Below are positions 1 to 7,078 of a DNA stretch of 32,188 nucleotides, piece after piece. Every line of letters starts with the position of its first letter. The stretch's first letter is position 1. The translations under genes and the position numbers were made by a program. The notes beneath the pieces were generated by a model. The model saw nothing but the letters and a program-made list of their open reading frames with translations, ran no database searches and was not told where the DNA came from. The stretch comes from UBA7985 sp965661545. Its GTDB lineage: Bacteria > Pseudomonadota > Alphaproteobacteria > UBA7985. The stretch covers positions 1 through 32,188 of the forward strand of contig CBFIEF010000033.1 in the NCBI GenBank assembly GCA_965661545.1. Reading direction: 5' to 3'.

Positions 1-957
1 GAACCGCTTCGGCAAGCAACGGTCGTCGCGGAGCCACTCGAGCGTGGTTTTGGTCGTACTCTGGGTAACGCGCTTCGCCGCGTTCTCCTGTCCTCCTTGC
101 GAGGTGCCGCAGTGACTGCCATCCAAATTGATGGTGTCCTGCACGAGTTTTCTTCCATCGCCGGCGTCCGCGAAGACGTAACCGATATCATTCTTAACAT
201 TAAGTCTTTGGCGCTCAAGCTCCACTCAGACGGTGCTAAGAAGTTCCGCCTCCGTGGCCAGGGTCCTGGCGAGATTACGGCTGGCATGATCGATGGCGGT
301 GCTGATCTCGAAATCATGAATCCGGATCTGGTGATTTGTACACTGGATGATGGTGCTGTTCTTTCCATGGAAATCACGGTTGATCACGGCAAGGGCTACC
401 GCCCCGCAGCGACCAACCGCCCAGAAGACGCGCCAATCGGCCTGATTCCTGTAGACAGCCTGTTTTCCCCAATCAACACGATTTCTTACCAAGTAGAGAA
501 CACCCGTGTTGGTCAGCAGACTGACTACGACAAGCTCACGATGCAGCTTGATACAAACGGTGCTGTGAACCCTGAGGACGCCTTGGCTCTGGCCGCGCGT
601 GTTCTGCAGGATCAGCTGCAGCTGTTTATCAACTTCGAAGAGCCAAGCCAGAATGTGGCGCAGCAGCCGGAAGAGAACGCGCTGCCGTTTAACCGCAACC
701 TGCTTCGCAAAGTGGACGAGCTGGAACTGTCTGTTCGTTCTGCAAACTGCTTGAAGAACGATAACATCGTTTACATCGGTGACTTGGTGCAAAAGACCGA
801 AGCAGAAATGCTGCGTACGCCGAACTTTGGTCGCAAGTCTCTTAACGAGATCAAAGAAGTTCTGCTGCAAATGGGCTTGCACCTCGGAATGGAAATTCCG
901 AACTGGCCACCAGAAAACATCGAAGATCTGGCCAAGCGTCTCGAAGAGCCGTTTTAA
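1..957 (+). CDS. rpoA: RNA polymerase alpha subunit, 5' truncated by the window edge
   Basis: Alpha subunit of RNA polymerase. The N-terminal domain dimerises and nucleates core assembly; the C-terminal domain contacts UP elements and activators. The reading frame is open from base 1 with no start codon, so the gene enters from upstream. The first visible residues include the family hallmark ERGFGRTLGNALRR (about residues 14-27 of the visible part). The alpha-CTD is present near the end (LRTPNFGRKSLNEIKE), followed by the alphaproteobacterial-type ending NWPPENIEDLAKRLEEPF. There are 318 residues here; family members have about 330-340, so roughly 20 N-terminal residues are missing. A TTG at 97 lies inside the conserved N-terminal domain and is not the start. 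rplQ follows 162 nt downstream on the same strand, the usual end of the alpha operon. Confidence 0.98.
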   Translation, partial: EPLRQATVVAEPLERGFGRTLGNALRRVLLSSLRGAAVTAIQIDGVLHEFSSIAGVREDVTDIILNIKSLALKLHSDGAKKFRLRGQGPGEITAGMIDGGADLEIMNPDLVICTLDDGAVLSMEITVDHGKGYRPAATNRPEDAPIGLIPVDSLFSPINTISYQVENTRVGQQTDYDKLTMQLDTNGAVNPEDALALAARVLQDQLQLFINFEEPSQNVAQQPEENALPFNRNLLRKVDELELSVRSANCLKNDNIVYIGDLVQKTEAEMLRTPNFGRKSLNEIKEVLLQMGLHLGMEIPNWPPENIEDLAKRLEEPF

Positions 958-978
958 GCCCGATCATCGGACCGACAA

Positions 979-996
979 GGGGGCGTCTGTGCCCCC
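979..996 (+). other. GC hairpin between rpoA and rplQ
   Basis: GGGGGC (979-984) pairs perfectly with GCCCCC (991-996) around the loop GTCTGT. A further GAC/GTC pair (974-976 with 997-999) can form past a two-base bulge. No T-run follows, so it does not look like an intrinsic terminator. It may be an mRNA stability or processing element between the two cistrons. The rest of 958-1119 shows nothing else I can name. Confidence 0.45.
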
Positions 997-1119
997 GTCA
1001 TGCCGCACTCAGCGACAGGGCAGAACGCAGGCCACTAAACTGGAAAACCATGAGGTCTCAATCCCGAGACACTCCGGCGGCGCATAAGCGCTAACAACAC
1101 AATATGTAGGAGTTGTACC

Positions 1120-1554
1120 ATGCGGCATCGCATGTCCGGGCGTAAGCTCAATCGTACCAGCACCCACCGTAAGGCGATGTTCGCGAACATGGCTGTGGCT
1201 CTGCTCAAGCACGAACAAATCAAAACCACGCTGCCTAAAGCCAAGGATCTGCGCCGCTATGTTGATCGCTTGATCACGCTCGGCAAGAAAGGCACGTTGG
1301 CTGCACGTCGTCAGGCGCTGTCCCAGCTGCACAACGACAACACGATTGCACAGAAGCTGTTCGACGAACTGGCGAGCCGTTACGAGAAGCGCGATGGTGG
1401 TTACACCCGCGTTCTCAAGGCCGGCTTCCGCTTCGGTGATATGGCTCCGATGGCTTTCATCGAGCTGGTTGATCGCGATCCAGACGCTAAGGGTCAGGAC
1501 AGCGGTCCAACCATGTACGAAGACGACGAAGACGAAGACCTCGACGGCGAGTAA
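1120..1554 (+). CDS. rplQ: 50S ribosomal protein L17
   Basis: Large-subunit ribosomal protein L17, which binds 23S rRNA near the exit tunnel. The 144-residue product opens with the classic L17 sequence MRHRMSGRKLNRTSTHRKAM and continues with the conserved core (LLKHEQIKTTLPKAKDLRR, about residues 29-47). The C-terminus carries an acidic tail (EDDEDEDLDGE) beyond the conserved domain, a common extension in alphaproteobacteria. ATG 1120 is preceded by AGGAG at 1108-1112, 7 nt away. It is the last gene of the ribosomal block and is followed at once by a strong terminator. Confidence 0.98.
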   Translation: MRHRMSGRKLNRTSTHRKAMFANMAVALLKHEQIKTTLPKAKDLRRYVDRLITLGKKGTLAARRQALSQLHNDNTIAQKLFDELASRYEKRDGGYTRVLKAGFRFGDMAPMAFIELVDRDPDAKGQDSGPTMYEDDEDEDLDGE

Positions 1555-1578
1555 AATACGGCTCAGCGCTGTTTTTTC

Positions 1579-1606
1579 AAAAGGGCGGTTCTTCCGCCCT
1601 TTTTTA
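1579..1606 (+). terminator. Rho-independent terminator after rplQ
   Basis: A 10-bp stem AAAAGGGCGG (1579-1588) / CCGCCCTTTT (1594-1603) with loop TTCTT runs into a T-rich tract. It lies 25 nt past the rplQ stop and closes the rpoA-rplQ transcription unit. Confidence 0.9.
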
Positions 1607-1668
1607 TTGCCTAATTCCCGCTAGCCTAGCGACGTAACATTTATTGCTTTGAACACTGGAGCTCCGCC

Positions 1669-2094
1669 ATGTCCCTTACTCTGGAACACGCACAAACCAT
1701 TATTGCCGCTGCCTTGGAAAAAGGTGGTGTGTTGGGGCTAAAGCCCCTCTCGGTGGCTGTCTTGGATGCTGGCGGTCATGTCATGGCGTTTGCCCGTCAG
1801 GACGGCTCTTCGAACCTGCGGTTCAAAATTGCTGAAGGTAAGGCAGCCGGCGCCATTGCTCTGGGCATGGGCTCGCGCGCGATCTTTGAACGCGCTCAGC
1901 AGCAGCCGTATTTCGTTGGCGCGCTGAACGGTTTGATGGATGGCTCGATGGTGCCTGTCCCGGGCGGCGTTCTGGTCATGGATGGCGGCACGTTGGTTGG
2001 TGCTGTTGGTGTCACCGGCGATACCTCCGACAACGATGAGATTGCAGCGATTGCAGGGATCGAGGTGGCTGGCCTCACGGCGAATGCTGGCTAA
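1669..2094 (+). CDS. GlcG/HbpS-family (DUF336) small heme-binding-type protein
   Basis: A 141-residue protein of the GlcG/HbpS family (Pfam Haem_degrading, formerly DUF336). Some members bind heme; others sit beside glycolate or diol utilisation genes, and the family has no single agreed function. Visible family features are VAVLDAGGHVMAFARQDG (about residues 29-46), a KAAGAIALGMGSRA helix and the glycine-rich PVPGGVLVMDGGTLVGAVGVTG segment near residues 97-118. No signal peptide is seen, so it is probably cytoplasmic. ATG 1669 has GGAG at 1658-1661. The TAA stop (2092-2094) touches the ATG of the Sco gene, implying co-transcription and perhaps translational coupling. A role linked to heme or cytochrome oxidase assembly is inferred only from that neighbour. 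Confidence 0.85.
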   Translation: MSLTLEHAQTIIAAALEKGGVLGLKPLSVAVLDAGGHVMAFARQDGSSNLRFKIAEGKAAGAIALGMGSRAIFERAQQQPYFVGALNGLMDGSMVPVPGGVLVMDGGTLVGAVGVTGDTSDNDEIAAIAGIEVAGLTANAG

Positions 2095-2661
2095 ATGAGG
2101 GTTCTGGGCGGCGCTCTCGCGGTTCTGGCGATTGGTGGCCTAGCGGCTGCCTTGGCTTTATGGCCTGCGTCGCCTGCGGACGCCCCTTTGAGCATTGGTG
2201 GCGATTTCCGTCTAATGCACGAAAGCGGAGAGATCTGGGACACCGCTCAGGCCTTCGCGAGCCAGCCGATGCTGGTCTATTTCGGGTACACTTTTTGCCC
2301 CGATGTCTGCCCAACCACGCTGCTGGATATGGTTGTGGCCGGTGAAGCAACGGCGGTAGACGAAGCGCTGGTGTTTGTCAGCATCGACCCTGCGAGGGAC
2401 GGTCCCGCCGACCTTCTGGCCTATACTGATTTGTTTGATGCCAAGCTTCACGGTTTTACCGGCACGGCCGATGCGGTTGAGGCCGTTAAAGCGGAGTGGG
2501 CCATTTTTTTGGCGCGGCACGATTCAGAAGAATTTACAGACTATTTGCTCGATCACACGACACTGATATTTTTGACTGACAAGCAGCATCGCGTTGTTGA
2601 GGTCTTCAAAGACGGCACCACCGCCGACGCGATTGCAGCTGCAATCAACGCTCGGTTCTAA
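2095..2661 (+). CDS. SCO1/SenC family copper chaperone
   Basis: A Sco-type thioredoxin-fold protein, which in this family delivers copper to, or reduces, the CuA site of cytochrome c oxidase at the periplasmic face of the inner membrane. The 188-residue product has an N-terminal membrane anchor (about residues 4-23). The copper-binding motif is CPDVC (C68 and C72) in the context YFGYTFCPDVCPTT, and the distal ligand H154 lies in LLDHTTLIFL. SIDPARDGP matches the conserved Sco SVDPxRD segment. All three copper ligands are present, so it should be functional. The ATG directly follows the preceding stop with no gap. Its stop (2659-2661) abuts the stop of the convergent flavoprotein gene. Confidence 0.93.
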   Translation: MRVLGGALAVLAIGGLAAALALWPASPADAPLSIGGDFRLMHESGEIWDTAQAFASQPMLVYFGYTFCPDVCPTTLLDMVVAGEATAVDEALVFVSIDPARDGPADLLAYTDLFDAKLHGFTGTADAVEAVKAEWAIFLARHDSEEFTDYLLDHTTLIFLTDKQHRVVEVFKDGTTADAIAAAINARF

Positions 2662-3669
2662 TCAGCGCGTTTTTGCCCACTGGGCCAGCCGCTGTCCGGC
2701 GTGATGACCCGATTGCCAAGCCGATTGAATGCCGAAAAACGGAAGCTGGGGCGGATTGAGCCAATCTCCCGCCAAAGCCAAGCCCAAACCAGCATCCAAG
2801 AAGCTGATGTCATCACCGCTCACCGCTGGCCCTTCAGCATTGGCATACAGCCAGCGTTGGGCAGTGGTGTAGCTCGTTTGGGGTAGGGGGGCGTCCAGCC
2901 AGTGTTCAAAGGCCGCCAAGAGGTCGCCGATGACCTCTTCGCGCGGGTGGTCGAGAAACTGCTCGCTGATGTCTGAGGCTGCGTGGAGCACCCAGGTTTC
3001 CGGCACATCGTCGCGCTGTGGTTTCGAGCTATTGCGAGCAGCCCATGCGAGTGGCTCACCATCCATCACGATGCCATCGAAGCCCGTTTTCACTGGACGC
3101 TGAAACCCCGCCATTACGGTCCAGACCGCGCGCATGGTGGTTGCCGATTGTTCGAACGGCCGGCTGAGAATGTCAGCGGTCAGCCGTTGAGCCTGCTCTG
3201 GGGGGCATGTGAGTAACACTGCGTCATAGGTGCCCAGAACCCGTCCTTCACCGTCCAGCAGTCCCCACTGACCATCCGGCTCGGCAGCAACAGCCGTCAC
3301 TTCAACAGGCAGATAGATGTTCAGCCCCTCCGCCAGCATCTTCGGTAAGGCGTTCATCCCCGGTGCGCCAACAAACGGCGTAACGTTGGCGGGAAGCCCC
3401 GAGAACTGGCCTTTCCAGCGCTGCGCCGTCGTGGATATCATCCACTTCCACAAGATGCCTTTGAAGTCGCCGTCTGTCGCGCCAACCAACTGAGCACCGT
3501 GGTCAAAGGCAAAATCGTCCCGGCGCCGGGTGGCACATCGACCACCAACACCGCGCCCCTTATCAAACAGGGTCACGGCCATGCCTGCTTTTTGGCAAAT
3601 CTGGGCGGCGGTAAGGCCTGCGATACCGCAGCCGATGATGGCTAGAGATGTTTTGGAGCGTTGTGGCAT
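2662..3669 (-). CDS. Renalase-like NAD(P)/FAD-dependent oxidoreductase
   Basis: A 335-residue flavoprotein with an N-terminal Rossmann dinucleotide fold. It shows the GxGxxG motif in IIGCGIAGLTAA (residues 11-22), then KGRGVGGRCATRR (37-49) and DHGAQ (56-60), the signature order of the bacterial renalase/amine-oxidase-like group. Bacterial renalases oxidise aberrant dihydropyridine forms of NAD(P)H; whether this one does is inference. A second cofactor-domain segment near the C-terminus (LGLALAGDWLNPP) fits FAD binding. No signal peptide is seen, so it is cytoplasmic. The ATG at 3669 has GAGGA very close upstream (3673-3677). Its stop codon abuts the sco stop with zero spacing. A candidate promoter lies at 3749-3778. 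Confidence 0.85.
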   Translation of the reverse strand: MPQRSKTSLAIIGCGIAGLTAAQICQKAGMAVTLFDKGRGVGGRCATRRRDDFAFDHGAQLVGATDGDFKGILWKWMISTTAQRWKGQFSGLPANVTPFVGAPGMNALPKMLAEGLNIYLPVEVTAVAAEPDGQWGLLDGEGRVLGTYDAVLLTCPPEQAQRLTADILSRPFEQSATTMRAVWTVMAGFQRPVKTGFDGIVMDGEPLAWAARNSSKPQRDDVPETWVLHAASDISEQFLDHPREEVIGDLLAAFEHWLDAPLPQTSYTTAQRWLYANAEGPAVSGDDISFLDAGLGLALAGDWLNPPQLPFFGIQSAWQSGHHAGQRLAQWAKTR

Positions 3670-3748
3670 GGGTCCTCAGGGATGAAACTTTAGCAAAACT
3701 CAGTTATTTCAATCGCATAACAAAATAAATTCACAAACTAGATTAAAT

Positions 3749-3778
3749 ATTATACGATGCAGTTCTTGTGAAAGCCAA
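3749..3778 (-). promoter_or_regulatory. Candidate sigma70 promoter for the renalase-like gene
   Basis: Read on the minus strand, TTGGCT (3773-3778) and a perfect TATAAT (3749-3754) are 18 nt apart in an AT-rich island. The predicted start near 3742 would give a leader of about 70 nt before the ATG at 3669. This is sequence match only. Confidence 0.42.
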
Positions 3779-3779
3779 C

Positions 3780-3811
3780 CTTCGCGTTCGGGTCTTGAAT
3801 TCGACGCGAAG
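3780..3811. repeat. 8-bp inverted repeat in a divergent intergenic region
   Basis: CTTCGCGT (3780-3787) and ACGCGAAG (3804-3811) form a perfect inverted repeat with 16 nt between. It lies in the 237-nt gap between the divergent flavoprotein and lipoprotein genes. A TTGAAT (3795-3800) sits inside the spacer and a TATCGT follows at 3816-3821, so the repeat could be an operator over a rightward promoter or simply a hairpin. The 15-nt promoter spacing is poor. Confidence 0.35.
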
Positions 3812-3906
3812 CGGCTATCGTTTGTTCGGTTTTCCAAGACATTAATTCAGGCGGTCCTTGATATTTTCAAGAGGGCAACGCGCTTTTAAAAAACGGGAGT
3901 TAGGCC

Positions 3907-4785
3907 TTGATTTCCTTTGGCCGGTCAATGGGTGCATTCGTGCGCCGTGCAATTGCTGTAACTATTCTGCTGGGCTTTTCCGCCTGTGCGCAGAAAGACG
4001 AACCTAAGCAAGAAATCCGAGTGACTGAGTTTGCTATGGCGCAGCGTGCCGCGAGCTTGGAAAAGGTGCGGCCCTATGGGCTGTTCCGGCAGGCAGGACG
4101 CAAGTGGGAAGAGCTGGAGATGACGCCCGAAGAGTTGGCGGCACCCGGACGACGCTGCATTCGACAGAACAACTATTGGTGTGTGAAAACGCCGCCGACC
4201 GAGCGTTGGCGTGGACAGGTGGGCGAGGACAACTCCGGTCACGCCATTTTCGCTGACCCGGTGTATTCCGCCCGCGCCTTTGCGCGCCTGATGCGGAACT
4301 ATCGCTTCAAGCATGAAATTATCACCGCTCGACAGCTGGCCATGCGTTACGCTCCGCCAAGCGACTGTATTGGAACGCTGAGTTATTGCCCGGTCAGCTC
4401 CTCTACGCCAATCCCACAGAATTGGACGCGCGGGTCAATGGACGGCAAGACGGTTGCGTACACCGAATCCCAACCCAGCAGCGCCTTTAAGCGTGCGAAG
4501 ACATCCGCTTGCGATACGCCAGTGCTGTATTGTCCTCGTGGCTTTAATGACAGCCTGACCTATGCGTCAGCTTTGGCGAAGGCGGTAGGTGCGCGGTCAA
4601 TCGACCAAAACATCGGCTTGTTCGATCACGCAGGCTTGCTGCACTACGCCCGCGCCCAAAAGCTCTATCAGGCGATGGCGCGCTACGAGATGGGCTCAGA
4701 CTATGCCGTAGACCCCACACTGATCCGGCGCGGTATGGTGATGGAGGCGCAAGACTACCTCACCGACAAGGGCCGCCTCCACTAG
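3907..4785 (+). CDS. Exported lipoprotein with a virion-type (RNNNPGNI-like) domain split by a Cys-rich insert
   Basis: I do not recognise a named gene. The 292-residue product starts with a lipoprotein signal: basic RR, then a hydrophobic stretch ending FSAC, with C27 the likely lipidated residue. TTG 3907 is chosen because GGGAG (3895-3899) is 7 nt upstream; ATG 3928 (residue 8) is the alternative and keeps the signal. The mature part reads RCIRQNNYWCVK (83-94), WRGQVGEDNSGHAIF (101-115), YSARAFARLMRNY (120-132) and RYAPPS (147-152). This is the order of a domain annotated in many phage and prophage structural proteins. FNDSLTYASALAKAVG (213-228) continues that domain after an insert of about 60 residues. 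Six cysteines besides C27 fall in three close pairs: 84/92, 154/161 and 202/209. No catalytic residue can be assigned. It converges on the aldolase gene 8 nt away. Confidence 0.75.
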   Translation: MISFGRSMGAFVRRAIAVTILLGFSACAQKDEPKQEIRVTEFAMAQRAASLEKVRPYGLFRQAGRKWEELEMTPEELAAPGRRCIRQNNYWCVKTPPTERWRGQVGEDNSGHAIFADPVYSARAFARLMRNYRFKHEIITARQLAMRYAPPSDCIGTLSYCPVSSSTPIPQNWTRGSMDGKTVAYTESQPSSAFKRAKTSACDTPVLYCPRGFNDSLTYASALAKAVGARSIDQNIGLFDHAGLLHYARAQKLYQAMARYEMGSDYAVDPTLIRRGMVMEAQDYLTDKGRLH

Positions 4786-4793
4786 GCGCACAG

Positions 4794-5816
4794 TCAGGCG
4801 TTGGCGGCGGCAATCACGGCGTCAACGTCATCCTGCAGCGTGTTAAACGCGGTGACCATGCGAACGGCGGTGGGGCCGTCGTCAGGCCAATCGTAGAAAT
4901 ACGCGCCCGCATCCATCAGTTTGGTCTGCATCGCTGGATCCATCGCCATGAAGATTTGGTTGCCCGATGGTGGACGGCACAGCTCGATTCCATCCACGGC
5001 GGACAGTCCATCGGCCAACCGTTGTGCCATGCGATTGGCGTGTCGCGCATTATCCAGCCAAAGATCGTTTTTGAGGTAGGCTGCGAGTGGGGCGGAGAGG
5101 ATCCGCATTTTCGAGTATAAATGCCCCGCACGCTTGCGCCGAAATTCGAGCTCGTCGGCGACCGTAGGGTCAAAGCAAACGATGATCTCACCCGCCATGG
5201 CCCCGTTTTTCGTCGCGCCAAACACCAGCATGTCCACGCCCAAGCGCCACGTCATATCGGCCGGTGACACATTAAGCCCCACAATGGCATTGCCAAAGCG
5301 CGCGCCGTCCATGTGGATTTTCAGATCATGCGACTTGGCGATGTCCATCAGTTCGGTGAGTTCGTCCAGCGTGTAGGTGACGCCGTACTCGTTCATTTGC
5401 GTAACCGACAGCGCCGCGGGCTGGGGGTGGTGAATGACGCCTTTGCCAAAAATCGCCCCGCGCAGCGCATCGGGGTCAATCTTGCCGTTATCGCCGTCCA
5501 GCGTCACCAGTCGCGCGCCCGCGGTTGCGGCCTGGACCGCGTTGGCTTCGTCCACAACAATGTGCGACGTGCGGTGGCAGTAGATTGCCCCCCAAGCGGG
5601 TGTCATGGTGGCCAAAGCCAGCGCATTGGCCCCAGATCCGGTGCCAACCAGCACTGTTTTCAGGCTGTCGTGCTCAAAAATACGACGGCATTCTTGCTCG
5701 ACTTGGGCGTTGAAAGGATCCTCACCGTAGGCATTTAGCGTTTGATCGTTAATATCGGCGAGTGCTTGAAGCAGGGCAGGGTGAGCACCTGCAACATTGT
5801 CGGAGGCGAAGTTCAT
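4794..5816 (-). CDS. Threonine aldolase family, PLP-dependent
   Basis: A fold-type I PLP enzyme of the beta-eliminating lyase/threonine aldolase family, which cleaves L-threonine or related beta-hydroxy amino acids to glycine and an aldehyde in the cytoplasm. The 340-residue length is normal. N-terminal FASDNVAG is the usual substrate/PLP entry motif. HMDGARF (168-174) carries the Asp that contacts the PLP pyridine nitrogen. FGATKNGAM (199-207) holds the Schiff-base lysine K203. This lysine context matches the bacterial low-specificity aldolase/phenylserine aldolase branch rather than E. coli LtaE, so I leave the symbol blank. No clear ribosome binding site precedes the ATG at 5816. The gene is divergent from rluD with only 46 nt between starts. 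Confidence 0.9.
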   Translation of the reverse strand: MNFASDNVAGAHPALLQALADINDQTLNAYGEDPFNAQVEQECRRIFEHDSLKTVLVGTGSGANALALATMTPAWGAIYCHRTSHIVVDEANAVQAATAGARLVTLDGDNGKIDPDALRGAIFGKGVIHHPQPAALSVTQMNEYGVTYTLDELTELMDIAKSHDLKIHMDGARFGNAIVGLNVSPADMTWRLGVDMLVFGATKNGAMAGEIIVCFDPTVADELEFRRKRAGHLYSKMRILSAPLAAYLKNDLWLDNARHANRMAQRLADGLSAVDGIELCRPPSGNQIFMAMDPAMQTKLMDAGAYFYDWPDDGPTAVRMVTAFNTLQDDVDAVIAAANA

Positions 5817-5862
5817 GGTTAAGCCAAAGACCCAGAGTTTGAATGGTATGGAAGCCTAGCCC

Positions 5863-6840
5863 GTGGATGATCTTGACGATAGCGCGAAACTGACGCTGCA
5901 AGTGGCGGAAGAAGAACAGGGCAAGCGCCTGGACCATTTGTTGGCCAAGCATTTTCCTGATATTTCACGCAGCCGCATCAAGGCATTGATCGTGGACGGC
6001 AAGGTGACGGTCGATGGCGCCGTCTCCAAGGCACCTGCGCTGCGGGTGAAAACTGTTGGGGCTGCTGTTGAAATGCATGTGCCGCCTACCGTTTCGATCG
6101 ATTTGCTGCCACAGGACTTGCCGCTCGATATTCTGTTCGAAGACGAACACCTGATCATCATCAACAAAGCCGCTGGCATGGTGGTGCATCCTGCGCCGGG
6201 TCATCCAGACGGAACGCTGGTCAACGCGCTGTTGCACCATTGTGGAGAATCTCTGCTGGGCATTGGCGGAGAGCGGCGTCCGGGGATTGTGCATCGCTTG
6301 GACAAGGATACCAGCGGCGTGATGGTTGCCGCCAAGCATCAAGCGGCGCACGAGGGTCTTTCGGCCTTGTTCGCTAAGCACGACTTGGAACGGACGTACC
6401 AGGCTGTGCTCTGGGGCGCTCCGAGTCCGACTTCTGGTGTGGTCGAAGGGGCTATTGGCCGCGATCGGATGAACCGCAAAAAGATGGCTGTTGATCTGAA
6501 GCACGGAAAAGATGCGATCACGCATTACCAAGTACTCAAGCATCTTGGGCTGGGTGCGACGGTGGTTGCCTGCACCTTGGAGACGGGGCGCACGCACCAG
6601 ATTAGAGTGCATATGAGCGCCATTGGTCACTCGCTGATGGGCGACCCTCTCTATGGTCGCGCGTCGCCGGCACGGAAGGCGCGTTTTGATGAAGAGCAGC
6701 AAGCGGCGATCTCAGGCTTCCCTCGCCAAGCCCTTCACGCGGCCGTTCTTGGATTCGTTCATCCAATGACGAAAGACTACGTGCGGTTCGAAAGCGAGCT
6801 TCCGACTGACATGAAAAATCTTATCGACGCCTTAAGCTGA
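5863..6840 (+). CDS. rluD: Ribosomal large subunit pseudouridine synthase, RluD-like
   Basis: A RluA-family pseudouridine synthase, expected to modify helix 69 of 23S rRNA (1911/1915/1917 in E. coli). The 325-residue product has an N-terminal S4 RNA-binding domain (about 18-72) followed by the catalytic domain. HRLDKDTSG (144-152) holds the catalytic aspartate D147. GRTHQIRVHM and GDPLYG are further family motifs. The start is GTG 5863: an in-frame TAG lies at 5857-5859, so no upstream start is possible, and GGAAG sits about 8 nt before the GTG. RluA family members are easily confused; the length and KDTSG variant favour RluD. rpoH follows on the same strand after a 238-nt gap, an arrangement I recall from other alphaproteobacteria. 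Confidence 0.92.
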   Translation: MDDLDDSAKLTLQVAEEEQGKRLDHLLAKHFPDISRSRIKALIVDGKVTVDGAVSKAPALRVKTVGAAVEMHVPPTVSIDLLPQDLPLDILFEDEHLIIINKAAGMVVHPAPGHPDGTLVNALLHHCGESLLGIGGERRPGIVHRLDKDTSGVMVAAKHQAAHEGLSALFAKHDLERTYQAVLWGAPSPTSGVVEGAIGRDRMNRKKMAVDLKHGKDAITHYQVLKHLGLGATVVACTLETGRTHQIRVHMSAIGHSLMGDPLYGRASPARKARFDEEQQAAISGFPRQALHAAVLGFVHPMTKDYVRFESELPTDMKNLIDALS

Positions 6841-6848
6841 TAATATTC

Positions 6849-6876
6849 TTGTTTTGTTCTCATCGTTCTGCATAAT
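6849..6876 (+). promoter_or_regulatory. Candidate promoter for rpoH
   Basis: TTGTTT (6849-6854) and CATAAT (6871-6876) are separated by 16 nt just after the rluD stop. This would start transcription near 6883 and give rpoH a leader of roughly 195 nt. A second -35-like CTTGAAA at 6933-6939 resembles the sigma32-type -35, but I could not find a convincing -10 for it. Confidence 0.35.
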
Positions 6877-6889
6877 CACAGCTCTGTGA
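6876..6889 (+). repeat. Inverted repeat near the predicted rpoH transcription start
   Basis: TCACAG (6876-6881) and CTGTGA (6884-6889) flank two bases. It overlaps the predicted start of rpoH transcription and could be an operator or the foot of a leader RNA hairpin. Confidence 0.4.
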
Positions 6890-7016
6890 CTGCAATTTAG
6901 TGCATTTTAATCACACTTTTGCGGTTAGACGCCTTGAAATCGCCGTGAGAAATGCTTTTCTTAACAATAACAAAACGCGCACCGCAAAAAAAAACAAACG
7001 GCCCGTGTCGGAAATG

Positions 7017-7036
7017 CCACAGAACACCAACTGTGG
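7017..7036 (+). other. Hairpin in the rpoH leader
   Basis: CCACAG (7017-7022) pairs with CTGTGG (7031-7036) around an 8-nt loop. GAA (7011-7013) and TTC (7039-7041) can extend it past an internal loop. It ends about 28 nt before the ribosome binding site AAGGAG (7065-7070). It might influence translation of rpoH, but it does not itself bury the ribosome binding site. Confidence 0.45.
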
Positions 7037-7078
7037 AATTCTTATCAAACGAGTGGGTCAACTTAAGGAGATAACACC

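Noticed and set aside
979..996. Terminator between rpoA and rplQ
   Set aside because: The stem is strong, but no T-run follows and rplQ normally shares the rpoA transcript.
6876..6889. CRP/FNR-type site before rpoH
   Set aside because: The half-sites are in the reverse arrangement (TCACA first, TGTGA second) with only two bases between, unlike TGTGA-N6-TCACA.
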